DNA from: a candidate division WWE3 bacterium GW2011_GWC2_41_23
GTDB taxonomy: Bacteria; Patescibacteriota; WWE3; UBA101185; UBA10185
Direction of reading: 5' to 3'
DNA: 38,473 bases
Assembly (NCBI GenBank): GCA_000996895.1
Contig: LCBB01000004.1
Location: 1 to 38,473, forward strand
This document shows positions 13,076 to 23,900 of the stretch, in pieces; position 1 is the first letter of the stretch, and the number at the start of each line of letters is the position of its first letter. The notes under the pieces were generated by a model. The model did no database searches, was not told the origin of the DNA, and saw only the letters and a program-made list of their open reading frames with translations. Both the position numbers and the translations under genes were made by a program.

Positions 13076-15375
13076 GTCCTGTTGATTATGTGAAAATTTA
13101 CTTAGAATTAGATTGGTCCCTGATCCCCATCATCCCTAAAACAAAAAAACCTCCAATACCGTGGACAGAGTTTCAAACCAGAAGGGCTACTTTAGCAGAA
13201 GTTACGAATTGGATAAATAAAGGATGGTATTTGGCAGTTGTCACGGGGGACATTTCAGGTGTTTTGGTAGTAGATGATGACCGAGTTAAACACGGCCTAA
13301 AGGAGTGGGATCTGACGTCGCCTGTGATTGCTATATCTGAATCCAAAGGAAAGCACTACTACTTCCGTTATGATCGAGATATACACTCTCACTCTAATGC
13401 AACTTTACGTATAGACCTCAAAGGTTGGCATAGCTATGCGTTAGTACCGCCTTTTAATGGGCGACAGTGGATCTCTCAGGATTTTGATAACCTTACACCT
13501 CTTTCCGACGAAATAGTTCGTTTAATCCATTTCGATGATTGCAAGTTTGGAAAAAGCGGAATTCGTAAACCATTGAACATGGCAGACTTTGTAGACATAG
13601 AGGAAGGAGCTCGAAACGATAGTCTCTATAAACTTGCGTGTTCAGTATTCAACAAATTAGACAAAGATACAGGGACAAGAGTGTTAGTTGGAGTGAACCT
13701 GACATATAAACCACCACTTGGCGAAAGCGAATTTAATCACCAGGTATCACAGGCTTGGGAATTTATTCAATCTTCTATAGAAAAACAAGGATCGCCTAAG
13801 AGTGCTGATTTATCTGAACGCCGAACCGATACCTCAAACGCAGAGAAAATAAACGAGCTATTTGGAAGTAATGTTCGTTTTGATCATAGAAGAAAGAGGT
13901 GGTTGATATGGAAAGGACATAGATGGCAACCAGATATAGACGGTGATATTAGCCGAAAAGCAATGCAAGCAGCGAAAAAAAGATATCACGAAGTAGCTGA
14001 GATTGACGATTACGAAAAACGAAAAAAAGCAGTTGCGTGGGCTATGCAAAGCGAAAACAAAACACGTCTCGATGCGGCAATAGGTATTGCTAAGAGTCTT
14101 GTTCCAATTGCAGACTCTGGCGATAACTGGGATACCAACCCCATGCTACTTTCCTGCCCAAATGGCATTGTTGACCTAACAACAGCAACGCTGCGAGAAG
14201 GAAGGTCGGAAGATAGAATAACAATGGCTACAGCAGTTAATTTTGATCCTAACGCCGCATGCCCATTGTGGGAAAAGTTTATCAACGAAGTATTTGAGAA
14301 TAACGAAGAACTTATCCGTTACGTTAACAAATCACTTGGATATAGTATTAGCGGAAATGTCCGGGAGCAGGTTGTCTTCTTCTGTTTTGGAGTTGGTGCG
14401 AATGGGAAATCTGTACTATTTTCGACCATTCGTGAGATATTGAAGGATTATGCCTACAGTGCACCTGCTTCCATGTTCCAACGTAACTCGATGGCAACTG
14501 CCACTAACGACGTAGCATCTATAGAGTTTAGAAGATTCCTGATGAGTAGCGAGATTCTCTCTTCTACAAAAATTAACGAATTGCGTTTAAAGAAGTGGTC
14601 CGGTGGTGATCAAGAAACAGCCCGATACCTCTACAGTGAGTTCTTTTCTTTTTACCCAGTCTGCAAGATATGGTTATTTGTGAACCATAAACCACAGGTT
14701 GAAGACGACTCTTTTGGGTTCTGGCGTCGAATGCGACTTATTCCATTTAACAGAGTATTCAAACTATCCGAGCAAGATAAAGACTTGCCACAAAAGCTGA
14801 AGGGCGAGTTTCCAGGGATTCTAAACTGGCTTGTAAAGGGGTGCCTACTCTGGCAAAAGGAAGGATTGTTGCCGTTACCGGAGATTATCAGCGAGGCAAC
14901 AGGTGCCTATCAGCAGGAAAACGACGATCTCGCCGAGTTTGTATCAGATGCCTGTGTTGAGTCTGACGAAATAGTAACAAAGGCGTCAGTTCTATATACG
15001 GCCTACAAAAAATGGGCAGAGGAACAAAAATTGACCGGAAAAGATCTTTTCAGTAAAACCGCCTTTGGTCGCCGAATGGGAGATAGATTTCCCAAAAAAC
15101 GGGAGAAAACAGGAATTTGCTATCGAGGTATAGGGATAAAAAACGATCTAATTAGTCAAAATAATGTAGGGTTGTATGCTGGTTTGACGCCAAAGTGTAT
15201 GGTTGGTACTCAAAACACTAAAACCTCTTATATAAATCCTTGCAAAGGAAGTTTACTAAAAAACGCCACAAACCCTACATACCATACACCAGCGGAGGAT
15301 GACACGGTTTTAGATCCCAGTTCTGTCTTTGATGGAAACCTGCCAGATTTGGACTCTGTGGAGGAACAGCAATGA
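13072..15375 (+). CDS. PriPol-like primase fused to D5/P4-type helicase, 767 aa
   Basis: The N-terminal 160 residues match the bifunctional primase-polymerase domain (IIPKTKKPPIPWTEFQ, acidic VVDDD at about 66-70, then GKHYYFRY). From about residue 270 a D5-type region leads into an SF3-like helicase with Walker A GVGANGKS (about 440-447), followed by a C-terminal winged-helix-like part. Such proteins initiate and unwind DNA for plasmid and phage replication. The start overlaps the ribbon-helix-helix gene and has GGAGG about 8 nt upstream. The stop overlaps the next small gene, so this is a replication operon ending at LSR2. Confidence 0.88.
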   Translation: MSPVDYVKIYLELDWSLIPIIPKTKKPPIPWTEFQTRRATLAEVTNWINKGWYLAVVTGDISGVLVVDDDRVKHGLKEWDLTSPVIAISESKGKHYYFRYDRDIHSHSNATLRIDLKGWHSYALVPPFNGRQWISQDFDNLTPLSDEIVRLIHFDDCKFGKSGIRKPLNMADFVDIEEGARNDSLYKLACSVFNKLDKDTGTRVLVGVNLTYKPPLGESEFNHQVSQAWEFIQSSIEKQGSPKSADLSERRTDTSNAEKINELFGSNVRFDHRRKRWLIWKGHRWQPDIDGDISRKAMQAAKKRYHEVAEIDDYEKRKKAVAWAMQSENKTRLDAAIGIAKSLVPIADSGDNWDTNPMLLSCPNGIVDLTTATLREGRSEDRITMATAVNFDPNAACPLWEKFINEVFENNEELIRYVNKSLGYSISGNVREQVVFFCFGVGANGKSVLFSTIREILKDYAYSAPASMFQRNSMATATNDVASIEFRRFLMSSEILSSTKINELRLKKWSGGDQETARYLYSEFFSFYPVCKIWLFVNHKPQVEDDSFGFWRRMRLIPFNRVFKLSEQDKDLPQKLKGEFPGILNWLVKGCLLWQKEGLLPLPEIISEATGAYQQENDDLAEFVSDACVESDEIVTKASVLYTAYKKWAEEQKLTGKDLFSKTAFGRRMGDRFPKKREKTGICYRGIGIKNDLISQNNVGLYAGLTPKCMVGTQNTKTSYINPCKGSLLKNATNPTYHTPAEDDTVLDPSSVFDGNLPDLDSVEEQQ

Positions 15376-15605
15376 AGATCATTAGATTAAAGCGACCTGA
15401 ACTTAACTCGATTAGCTTGAATACATCCATTGAGAATATGTTAGGAGGTATACCCGGGTTTTATATAACCATGTCCATTGGGCAATGGGACAACTTCCTT
15501 GACGAGGGTTACTACCGCCAAGATGCAACGTTGATTGAATTGAATGACAACGAATATCCAGTTGCTGCTTATAGACTTGAAAAAGGAGCTAATACAAATG
15601 CTTAG
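15372..15605 (+). CDS. Small protein of unknown function, 77 aa
   Basis: Its ATG overlaps the primase stop by 4 bp and its end overlaps the next start, so it is a coupled member of the replication operon. The sequence (GIPGFYITMSIGQWDNFLDE) has no motif I can name. Many mobile elements carry such small proteins between replication and integrase genes. Confidence 0.55.
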   Translation: MKIIRLKRPELNSISLNTSIENMLGGIPGFYITMSIGQWDNFLDEGYYRQDATLIELNDNEYPVAAYRLEKGANTNA

Positions 15606-15807
15606 TAAAGCTGCTTTAGAATCATTTAAGAAGATATACTTTGAAGAATTCAAAGTATTACTTTCTGATGAAACAGCAGACATGAAAGGTAAGGAACTGC
15701 TGCAGTTTATTAGCTTGATATATAAACCAACTACACAAAACAATTCGATCGCAGTGACCACAGCTGATACAAATACTTCAAATTCTAAAAATATGGTTGT
15801 ACAATAA
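15598..15807 (+). CDS. Small helical protein of unknown function, 69 aa
   Basis: ATG 15598 is supported by AAGGAG about 9 nt upstream, so the longer track frame from 15544 is not used. The product starts with an amphipathic helix (MLSKAALESFKKIYFEEFKV) and ends with a Thr/Asn-rich tail. Its TAA stop lies inside the TACAAT box that drives the LSR2 leader. Function unknown. Confidence 0.55.
   Translation: MLSKAALESFKKIYFEEFKVLLSDETADMKGKELLQFISLIYKPTTQNNSIAVTTADTNTSNSKNMVVQ
15800..15805 (+). promoter_or_regulatory. -10 box of the LSR2 leader RNA
   Basis: TACAAT overlaps the stop codon of the 69-aa gene (15805-15807) and ends exactly 5 nt before stem A at 15811, the same spacing as at LSR1 and LSR3. 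Confidence 0.6.
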
Positions 15808-15810
15808 ATC

Positions 15811-15892
15811 TGCGGTCAGATATAGGTAAAGTTTTTTAATGCCCTCATCGGACAGAACTTTACCGTTCTGATCGCACCGGTGGGGGCTTTAA
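15811..15892 (+). promoter_or_regulatory. Interleaved inverted-repeat (A-B-A'-B') leader RNA upstream of LSR2
   Basis: A1 TGCGGTCAGA (15811-15820) pairs with TCTGATCGCA (15867-15876) with one G-U. A2 GGTAAAGTT (15825-15833) pairs with AACTTTACC (15856-15864). B (15836-15851, containing TAATGCCCTCATCGG) pairs with CCGGTGGGGGCTTTAA (15877-15892) through 15 pairs with two G-U and one U-U mismatch. B' directly abuts A1'. The LSR2 ATG follows 3 nt after B', so this structure would hide the start region when formed. Confidence 0.8.
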
Positions 15893-15895
15893 TTT

Positions 15896-17638
15896 ATGTA
15901 CGAAGAAAAAACAGAAAAACTAAAATACTTTATATACTGTAGAAAAAGTAGCGATTCTGAAGATAAACAAATACTTTCTCTTCCGGCACAAGTCCGCGAG
16001 TTAAAAGAATTAGCTGTCAAATTAGGTTTAACAGTTGTAGATGTATACGAAGAATCTATGTCTGCTTTTAAGCCTGGCAGACCTAAATATGCAGACATGC
16101 TAAGAAGAATTGAAGCAAAAGAGGCAGACGGAATCATAGTGTGGCAACCAAATCGTATTGCAAGAAACTCAAGAGATGGAGGTGAGTTTATCTATTTAAT
16201 GGACTTAGGAAACATTAAAGAATTGAAGACGCCCTCAAAGTCATATTTTAATACTCCAGATGACAAATTCTTTTTAAACTTTGAATTTAGTATGGCTAAA
16301 AAGGACTCTGACGATAAAAGTGTAAATGTAAAGCGAGGAAACAGAGAGAAGTTTTTTACAGAAAAAGAATGGGCAGGTCCTGCAAAGCAAGGATACTTAA
16401 ACTACACAGATCCGTTTACAAAAAGAACGTGTATCGTTGCAGACCCTGATAGGTTTCCCCTACTCCAGAAAGCCGGAAAACTAATTTTAAGCGGTACATA
16501 TAGTCCTATGTTGATATTGCTAACTCTTAATGAAGACTGGGGTTACCTTACGAGAAAGACTGCAAAATTAGGTGGTAAACCGATGAGTAAAACTACTTTT
16601 TACAGATTCCTTGCTGATCCATACTACTACGGTTTAATGGTCAGAAAAGAGGGTGAGATCTATGGAAATCAGCCAAGAATGTTTACGCAAGAGGAATTTG
16701 AAAAAATGCAGATATTTTTAGGTAAGAAAAAAAGACCACACACCAAAAAAACTAATCATTTTGCGTTTAAGGAGATTTTAACCTGTGGAGAGTGCGACGG
16801 TTCTATAACATGCGAAGAAAAGTGGCAAATAATATGCCCTACCTGTAAAGAGAAGTTCACTAAGGGTATTAGGTCTAATAATTGTCCGAGGTGTATGACG
16901 CCGATAGACGAGATGGTCAATCCGAAAATACTTTGTTACGTCTATTACCACTGCACAAAACGTGTTCACAAGAATTGCACACAAGGTAGCATTGAACTAA
17001 AAAGGCTAACTAAGATAGTTGATAAAGAGTTAAGTAACTACGAAATATCCCCGAGATTCAAAGATTGGGCTATCGAACATCTTAATGAGTTAAACAAGGA
17101 TGAAACAACCGACAGGGAAGTTGTTAGGGGTAATTTAAAAGTTGCTTATGATGACTGTGTAAAGAAGTTAGATAATCTCATTCAACTAAAAATAATGCCT
17201 CAAAATATCGATGGGTCGGTGCTATCTGATGAGGAATTTGCTGCAAAACGAGTTCCACTACTTAAAGAGAAAGAACAACTGTGGGAAAAGCTAAACAACA
17301 CTGACCAAAGAATTGATGACTGGCACGATCTTTCAATTAGAGCCTTCAATTTTGCATGTTACGCACGCTATTGGTTTGAACACGGTGATTTGCATCAAAA
17401 GACTGAGATACTTAACTCACTTGGTCAGAACCTAAAGATATTTGATAGAACATTGTTGATAGACGGACAAAAACACTGGTTTATGATCCAAAAAGGTAAG
17501 GAAGATGTATATAATCTCGCAAAGAAGTTAGAACCTGAGAAATGGCTTGATATACTGGCTCAAAAGGAGCTTCCGGAGGTGCTTAGTAAATCCTGGCTGT
17601 TCATCGGGGAACAAGTTCGAACTGCTATTTTAGTGTAA
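15896..17638 (+). CDS. Large serine recombinase 2, 580 aa, with extended zinc ribbon
   Basis: The resolvase domain has the catalytic pattern YCRKS (Ser18) followed by LSLPAQ. A recombinase domain (about 180-260) and a zinc-binding region follow. The latter is longer than in LSR1 and LSR3: the first pair CGECDGS is followed by two additional Cys pairs (IICPTCKEKF and NNCPRCMTP) before the final HCTKR...NCTQ, so a second zinc knuckle is inserted. A coiled coil lies at about 420-480. The enzyme should integrate or excise module 2. The start at 15896 is fixed by the leader structure. Confidence 0.92.
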   Translation: MYEEKTEKLKYFIYCRKSSDSEDKQILSLPAQVRELKELAVKLGLTVVDVYEESMSAFKPGRPKYADMLRRIEAKEADGIIVWQPNRIARNSRDGGEFIYLMDLGNIKELKTPSKSYFNTPDDKFFLNFEFSMAKKDSDDKSVNVKRGNREKFFTEKEWAGPAKQGYLNYTDPFTKRTCIVADPDRFPLLQKAGKLILSGTYSPMLILLTLNEDWGYLTRKTAKLGGKPMSKTTFYRFLADPYYYGLMVRKEGEIYGNQPRMFTQEEFEKMQIFLGKKKRPHTKKTNHFAFKEILTCGECDGSITCEEKWQIICPTCKEKFTKGIRSNNCPRCMTPIDEMVNPKILCYVYYHCTKRVHKNCTQGSIELKRLTKIVDKELSNYEISPRFKDWAIEHLNELNKDETTDREVVRGNLKVAYDDCVKKLDNLIQLKIMPQNIDGSVLSDEEFAAKRVPLLKEKEQLWEKLNNTDQRIDDWHDLSIRAFNFACYARYWFEHGDLHQKTEILNSLGQNLKIFDRTLLIDGQKHWFMIQKGKEDVYNLAKKLEPEKWLDILAQKELPEVLSKSWLFIGEQVRTAILV

Positions 17639-17672
17639 AACCACTTAGTACACTGTTTGAGGTTTTATATTG
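17638..17672. terminator. Hairpin between convergent LSR2 and minus-strand gene
   Basis: TAAAACC (about 17635-17641) and GGTTTTA (about 17661-17667) form a 7-bp inverted repeat in the few bases where the two genes meet. It is AT-rich and not a strong terminator. This junction should also lie near the right attachment site of module 2. Confidence 0.3.
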
Positions 17673-17929
17673 CAGTTAATTCGAATCCAGTCTAAGTCGT
17701 AGTCCCCCATTTCTTGTCTTTCTCCATCAATAACAAAATATTGGCGTAAGTTCACTGTTTTATCATCTTTAACACTTGGCATTTGGTTATCAATCCATGC
17801 ATCTGGACACACTCTTTTTTTACCGGAAATTATAGATGTGTTGCGGGTTTTAAGAATTAGTAGAACAAAGGTCAGCGATACAACAACCAGGAGTATGCTA
17901 AATATGATTCTTTTTATAGGACTGCTCAC
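17645..17929 (-). CDS. Small membrane-anchored extracytoplasmic protein, 94 aa
   Basis: An N-terminal hydrophobic segment (IIFSILLVVVSLTFVLLIL) is followed by about 60 extracytoplasmic residues with two Cys (VCPDAWIDNQ and RINCNI) that could form a disulfide. The GTG start overlaps the TGA stop of the giant protease gene (GTGA), so the two are translationally coupled and probably act together at the cell surface. I do not recognise the family. Confidence 0.65.
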   Translation of the reverse strand: MSSPIKRIIFSILLVVVSLTFVLLILKTRNTSIISGKKRVCPDAWIDNQMPSVKDDKTVNLRQYFVIDGERQEMGDYDLDWIRINCNIKPQTVY

Positions 17930-20900
17930 TTTCTTTTTCGTCTAAGAATAATTATGGTACCAATACTTAAAACAACCAAGCTAGGAATGATATATCTCCA
18001 AATATTTGATTTACGAGTTTCTTCAACAACACTGGGATTATCTTTCTCTACATCTTCCAAACCTAGTACATTCTTTGTCTCATCACCTGATTCAAGAACC
18101 TCGTCAGTAGCCGCAAGAGTTGTGGGACTCTCGTAGGTATTGATAATGACCTTTTCCTGAGTTGATGGAATCTCTATTGATATTGTCTTCGTGTTGCTTC
18201 TGTTACCAGCCCCGTCCTCAGAAACTAGTTTGAAGTAATATGTTTTACCTTCTTTAACATCATTTACTGTCACATCTTCATCGTCCCTATCATTTTCTGC
18301 TATTCTTGAGTCGCTATTTTTGTCAAAGCTTTCACTGTATCCAAGATATACAAACACTTTGTCTATATCGCTGTCATTATTTTCCCAAGTTAATTTTATT
18401 GTTTTATCATCGCTGTCGTAGCCTACTCCAACGTTTTCAGGCCTATCTGGGGCTTCTGTATCTTCTTCTACGGCCTTTTTGGTTGTAAAGCTTAGCTCAT
18501 CACCTACAACTTCAGGTGACCCATGCGAGACCGCTCTGTAATAATATGTTGTTTCGGCAGTTAATGGACTAATAGTTACATTATGACTAATTACCATAGG
18601 CGAACCATCCGTCTCAATAGTTGAATAAGCATAACCATAGTTTGGAGCTGTACCTAAAGTTGGATGTGACGCCGTATCATATATTACTCTACTAGTGCTC
18701 AGATGATCTGTCGTCCATGTAATTGTTATGCTGGTACTCTCAAGATTAGTAGAACTTTCCCCTGAAATAACTGGAGGAGGTAATACTGTAATATCTATGG
18801 TAGCTTCATTACTGTCATATTCTCCATCGTTTGTTTGGTATGTAAAACTATCGTTGCCTATATAACCCGTATCAGGTGTATATGTTACTTGATTTCCTGA
18901 GACCGTTGATAAGGAACCATTTGTTGGGTCAGAATTAATCGAATAGACAAGTGGATCATTTTCAATGTCATTGCCTAATAGGGTTATCGATATCGCTGCC
19001 TCTTGAGTAGTTGAGTATGCATCAGCGCTCACGGTTGGTGCATCATTTACAGGATTAATGGTTAGATTAACAAAACCCGTGTCTGTTAGAGTACCGTCTG
19101 ACAGAGTGTATTCAAAACTTGCTGCTCCGTTATAGTTATTTACCGGAGTGAATATAATATTTGAACCGTCTATATAAACTGTACCGTGTGTTGGGGTTGA
19201 AACTCCGATAACAGAAAGTGTATCAAGATCAACGTCGGTATCGTTTGTAATTAAGTCATTTTTAGCTAATATCAACTGCGTATCTTCGTCAAAAGATGCG
19301 TTATCTTGATTTGCTTCTGGAGCGTCATTCACCGAATTCACAGTAATATTTACAGTTACGATATTGCTATCAGCCAGACCATCATTAACTTTGTATGTAA
19401 ATGTATCAACCCCATTATAATTCGTATCCGGTGTATAAGTTAATTCATTTCCTGAAATTGTTCCCAAAGTTCCATGATTTGCACCGGTTTCAACTGTATA
19501 TGTAAGAGTGTTTGCTGGAATATCAGCATCGCTAGCATTTAAAATAATGCTTTTTGAAACGTCTTCATTTGTTGATGTGTTTACATCTTGTGCAACTGGA
19601 GAGGTGTTAACTTCATTAACTGTAATCTCTATTTCCTCAGAATCAGTGTAAATTCCATCAGTTACATTAACAGTAACATTATAAGTATTAGGTCCTTGTA
19701 CCTCTGTAGGTGTAAAACTAAAATTGCCTGTATCAGATTCTATTGAAGCTCCTGTTGGTGCATTTGTTAGAGAAAGTTCAAGAGCATCGCTTGTATCAGA
19801 ATCGTTTGCTGTAACCGTAAAGCTAAGTTCTGCTAACTCATCAATAGATTTATCGCCAATTACATCAAGAGCTGGTAGATCATTTATAGCATTGATTGTG
19901 ATAGTAACTGTACCTGTGTTACTTTCAAAATTACCATCGTCCACCTTGAATGTAAATGAATCGCCACCAAAGTAGTTTTCATTAGGAGTGTAAATGACTT
20001 GATTTCCGTAAGGTCCTCCAAGCGCTCCGTTAGATGTACTATCTATTATTGTATAAGATAAACTATCACCCTCAATATCTGTACCTACTAAGTATATTGA
20101 AACTGAATTATCCTCGTCTGTAACAGCAGTACCATCATTAACAGAAGGCGCATCATTTATAGGATTAACTGTTACTAAAACGGTAGTTGTATCTGTTAAC
20201 GAACCGTCGGAAACAGTGTAATCAAAGCTTGCTGATCCAAAATAATTAGAAGTTGGAGTGAATATAACATTAGAGCCATCAATAGATACCAATCCGTTTA
20301 CTGGGTTAGAAATTGAACTTAAAACTAATGAGATATCGTCAACATCAGTGTCATTTTCAATTAGAGTCTCTTTTGAAACGGACAAAGTATTATCTTCATC
20401 AACAGAAGCAGAGTCGGGATTTGCTACGGGGGCGTCATTGAAGGCGGTAACAGTTATAAATACAGTTGCGGTATTGCTATCCGTTTCGCCATCATTTGCT
20501 TTATAAGTAAAGGAATCGTCGCCGTAAAAATTTGCATTTGGTGTATAAGTAGCACTGTCATTCAAAATTGAAATCGTACCGTTAGATGGATCTGTTACCT
20601 TTGCATACGTAATGGATTGCGTAGGAATATCAGAATCTGTAGCATTAAGCGTTATAATTTTTTCCAAATCTTCCGATGTTGCGGCATTAACATCGTTCAC
20701 TAAAGGAGCTACATTTATCTCATTAACGGTTACAGTTATTATTTCAGTATCTATGCTTACCCCATCCGTAACATTTACATCAAACGTGTATTCCTGAGGA
20801 CCTTGTGACTCTGAAGGAGTAAAGCTGAAATAACCACTGTTAGTATCTATAGTGGCTCCCGTGGGCTCATCACTAAGGTAATAGGTTAAAGAACTATCAG

Positions 20901-23900
20901 GATCTGTAGCAGTTGCTGTGAAAGTAAGTTCAGTTAATTCGTCTACCGATTTATTGCCAATTTCATCTAACACCGGAGGGTCATTAAACTCTGTCACGGT
21001 TATATCAATTGTCGCGATGTTACTATCTAACAACCCATCATTTACTTTAAAAGTAAAAGAATCGTTGCCTTCGTAATTTTCGTTAGGGCTGTAGTCTACT
21101 TGACTACCAACTATACTACCCAACGAACCATTAGATGGGTTATCTACGATAATATAGCTTATTGAATCCCCATCAACGTCACTTCCCGTCAAGGTAATTG
21201 TAACAACGCCATCTTCCTCCGCAGAAGCTGTACCCAAGTTAGCTACAGGAGCGTCATTAATTGGGTTTATTGTAACGGTGACTGTTGCTTTATCAGTTAA
21301 CTCACCATCAGAAACAGTGTAATCAAAATATGCAGTACCGTTAAAATTACTGTCAGGAGTGAATACAACGTTATCACCATCTATAGCAACACTACCATTT
21401 ACAGGGGTTGATACATTACTTAAAGTTAAAGTAACATCATCTACATCTGTATCATTTGTTAATAGGCCACTTTCTGCGATTATTGTGTCTTCATCTTCAT
21501 TACCAGAGGCACTGTCTGGGTTTGCATCGGGACCATCATTAATTGCGTTTACTGTAATGTGAACTGTTTCTGAACTACTATCGGTAACGCCATCGTTAGC
21601 TTTATAAGTAAAGGCATCATCACCATAATAGTTTGTGTCAGCCGTGTACGTTACCTGATCCCCAGCAATTGACACTAATCCGTGCGATGGGTCGGTTACA
21701 GAATAATTTAATGTTTGCGTTGGTATATCTGTGTCATTACCTTCGAGAGTAATAACTTTAGCAGTGTCTTCATTAGTAGTAGCCCACAATTCGTTAACAA
21801 CCGAAGCCACATTTACCTCGTTCACGGTAACGGTTATTGTTTCGACATCACTATCTAATCCATCGGTAACATTTATATCAACATTATAGGTATTTGATCC
21901 CTGGCTCTCTACGGGTGTAAAACTAAATTCTCCTGTAGATGAATTGATAGAAGCCCCTGTTGGTGCATTGGAAAGTGAGAAGGATAAAACGTCTTCTGTG
22001 TCCACCTCAACTGCTGTAGCAGTGAAGTTAAGTTCATTAAACTCATCAATCGTTTTATCTCCTACTGTATTTAAAACCGGAGCATCATTAATTGGGTTTA
22101 TAGTAATAGATACCGAAGCGGTATCAGTCAATTCACCGTCTGTTACAGTGTAAGAAAAGCTTGCAGAGCCGTTATAATTTGAGCTTGGTGTGAATACAAC
22201 ATTATCACCATCTATTTCAACTGTACCGTTTACAGGATCAAAAACTATTGATAACGAAAGGCTATCTTCATCTACATCCTCGTCATTAGCTAGTAAAGAC
22301 GCTTTAGTTATGACCAAAGCGGAATCTTCATCAGTAGAGCTGCTATCGTCATATGCCACTGGCGCATCATTAATTGAATTTACTGTAATTGTTACAAGTC
22401 CTGTGTCTGTCAAACTACCATCAGATATTAAATATTCATAGGTTGCTTGTCCATTAAAATTCTCAGGTGGCGTGAATTCAATTGTACTGCTATTAAATGT
22501 GAGAACACTCCCTGTAGGTGTAACATTGCTTACACTTAAAATACTGAAGTCATCTGTTGTATTATCCGGATCGGTATCATTTGATAATAGATATGCATGA
22601 TTTACCAAAAGTGTGGAATCCTCGTTAACATCCAAATTATCATCAGTGGCAATAGGGCTATTGTTTATCTCGTTAACTGTTACTGAAAAACTTTCAGTAG
22701 CAATATTGTTTATTTCAAAACCATCATCTACTTGGATAGTAAAATCAAATACGCTGCCTCCCTGACTTTCATCAGGAGTAAAGTTAAATTCACCTGTTTC
22801 AGTGTTTATTGACGAATTATCAACAGAAGAATTTGTAAGTGAATACGAAGGTGCTCCACCATCTACATCTGTTACAACAGGAGTAATTTGTAAATTATAA
22901 TATTCGTCAATCGTTTGGTTTGGGATACTTTCTATAACTGGCGCATCATTAATGCCTGTAATTGTTAAGGATACCAAAGCGTCGTTACTATCTACAGACC
23001 CATCATTTACTACAAATTCAAAAGAATCACTGCCATTGTATCCGGGATTTGGTGTATAGGTTGCAACATTACCGTCGATATCTACATTACCGTGCACAGG
23101 AACAGTACTAACTATAAATGTAAGAATATCGTCTTCGGGATCTGTGCCATTTAAGCCTATATCCACTGAATTATCTTCATCAGTTTCGGCTGTTGTTCCA
23201 TATGCTGTAGGAGCGTCATTTACCGCTACTATATTAACCGTTACATTCTCAGTCGCAGAGAATGATGGATCTGCACCATCCTCTACTTTAATAGATAAAA
23301 CGCACGAAGCAGATGGTACGGGTCCATTAGGAGTAAATGAATAGTAACCTGTGTTTGTATCTAATGATCCGTTGCATGTATCTAACTCTGTTTTGCTCCA
23401 ACTGGCACTTGGTCCATCTGGGTCTGTTACTTCAGCATCATATGTATAAAGAATATCTTCGGTGGCCGTTATTGGTGCGGTACTATCTATAGACGGGGCA
23501 TCGTTTATAGAATTTACGGTAATGTTTACTGTGGCACTGTTGGTTAAATATCCATCCGAAACAGTATATTCAAAGCTTGCGGATCCAAAATAATCTGTAG
23601 ATGGTGTAAATACAATATTAGCCCCATCTATATAAACAGTTCCATTAATTGGTTTAGAAACACTTTGAACATTTAATAAGGAGTGATCGTCATCAACATC
23701 AGTATCGTTAGTTAATACTTCATCCTTAGTTAAGATTAATTGTGTGTCTTCATCTGTGGAAGCTGAGTCAGAATTAGCTGTTGGTGCATCATTGATAGGA
23801 TCAACTGTAATAGTTACAGTTGCATTCTCACTATAATCTGTACCATCACTTATTTTATAAACAAAGGTATCGATACCATAATAGTTGGTGTTAGGTGCAT

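Larger units (their letters stand above)
7561..17640. mobile_element. Module 2: LSR2 integrative element (boundaries approximate)
   Basis: The order repeats that of module 1: cargo with an ImmR/ImmA-like switch, then a ribbon-helix-helix-like gene, a PriPol-helicase, two small genes and LSR2. ImmR/ImmA pairs are typical of integrative elements. Junctions are not visible directly. Confidence 0.5.

Noticed and set aside
17590-17645. A tRNA-like sequence (TGGCTG...GTTCGAAC) at the end of LSR2
   Set aside because: No cloverleaf can be formed; the matching bases also occur in LSR1 where they encode a conserved WL...VR segment.
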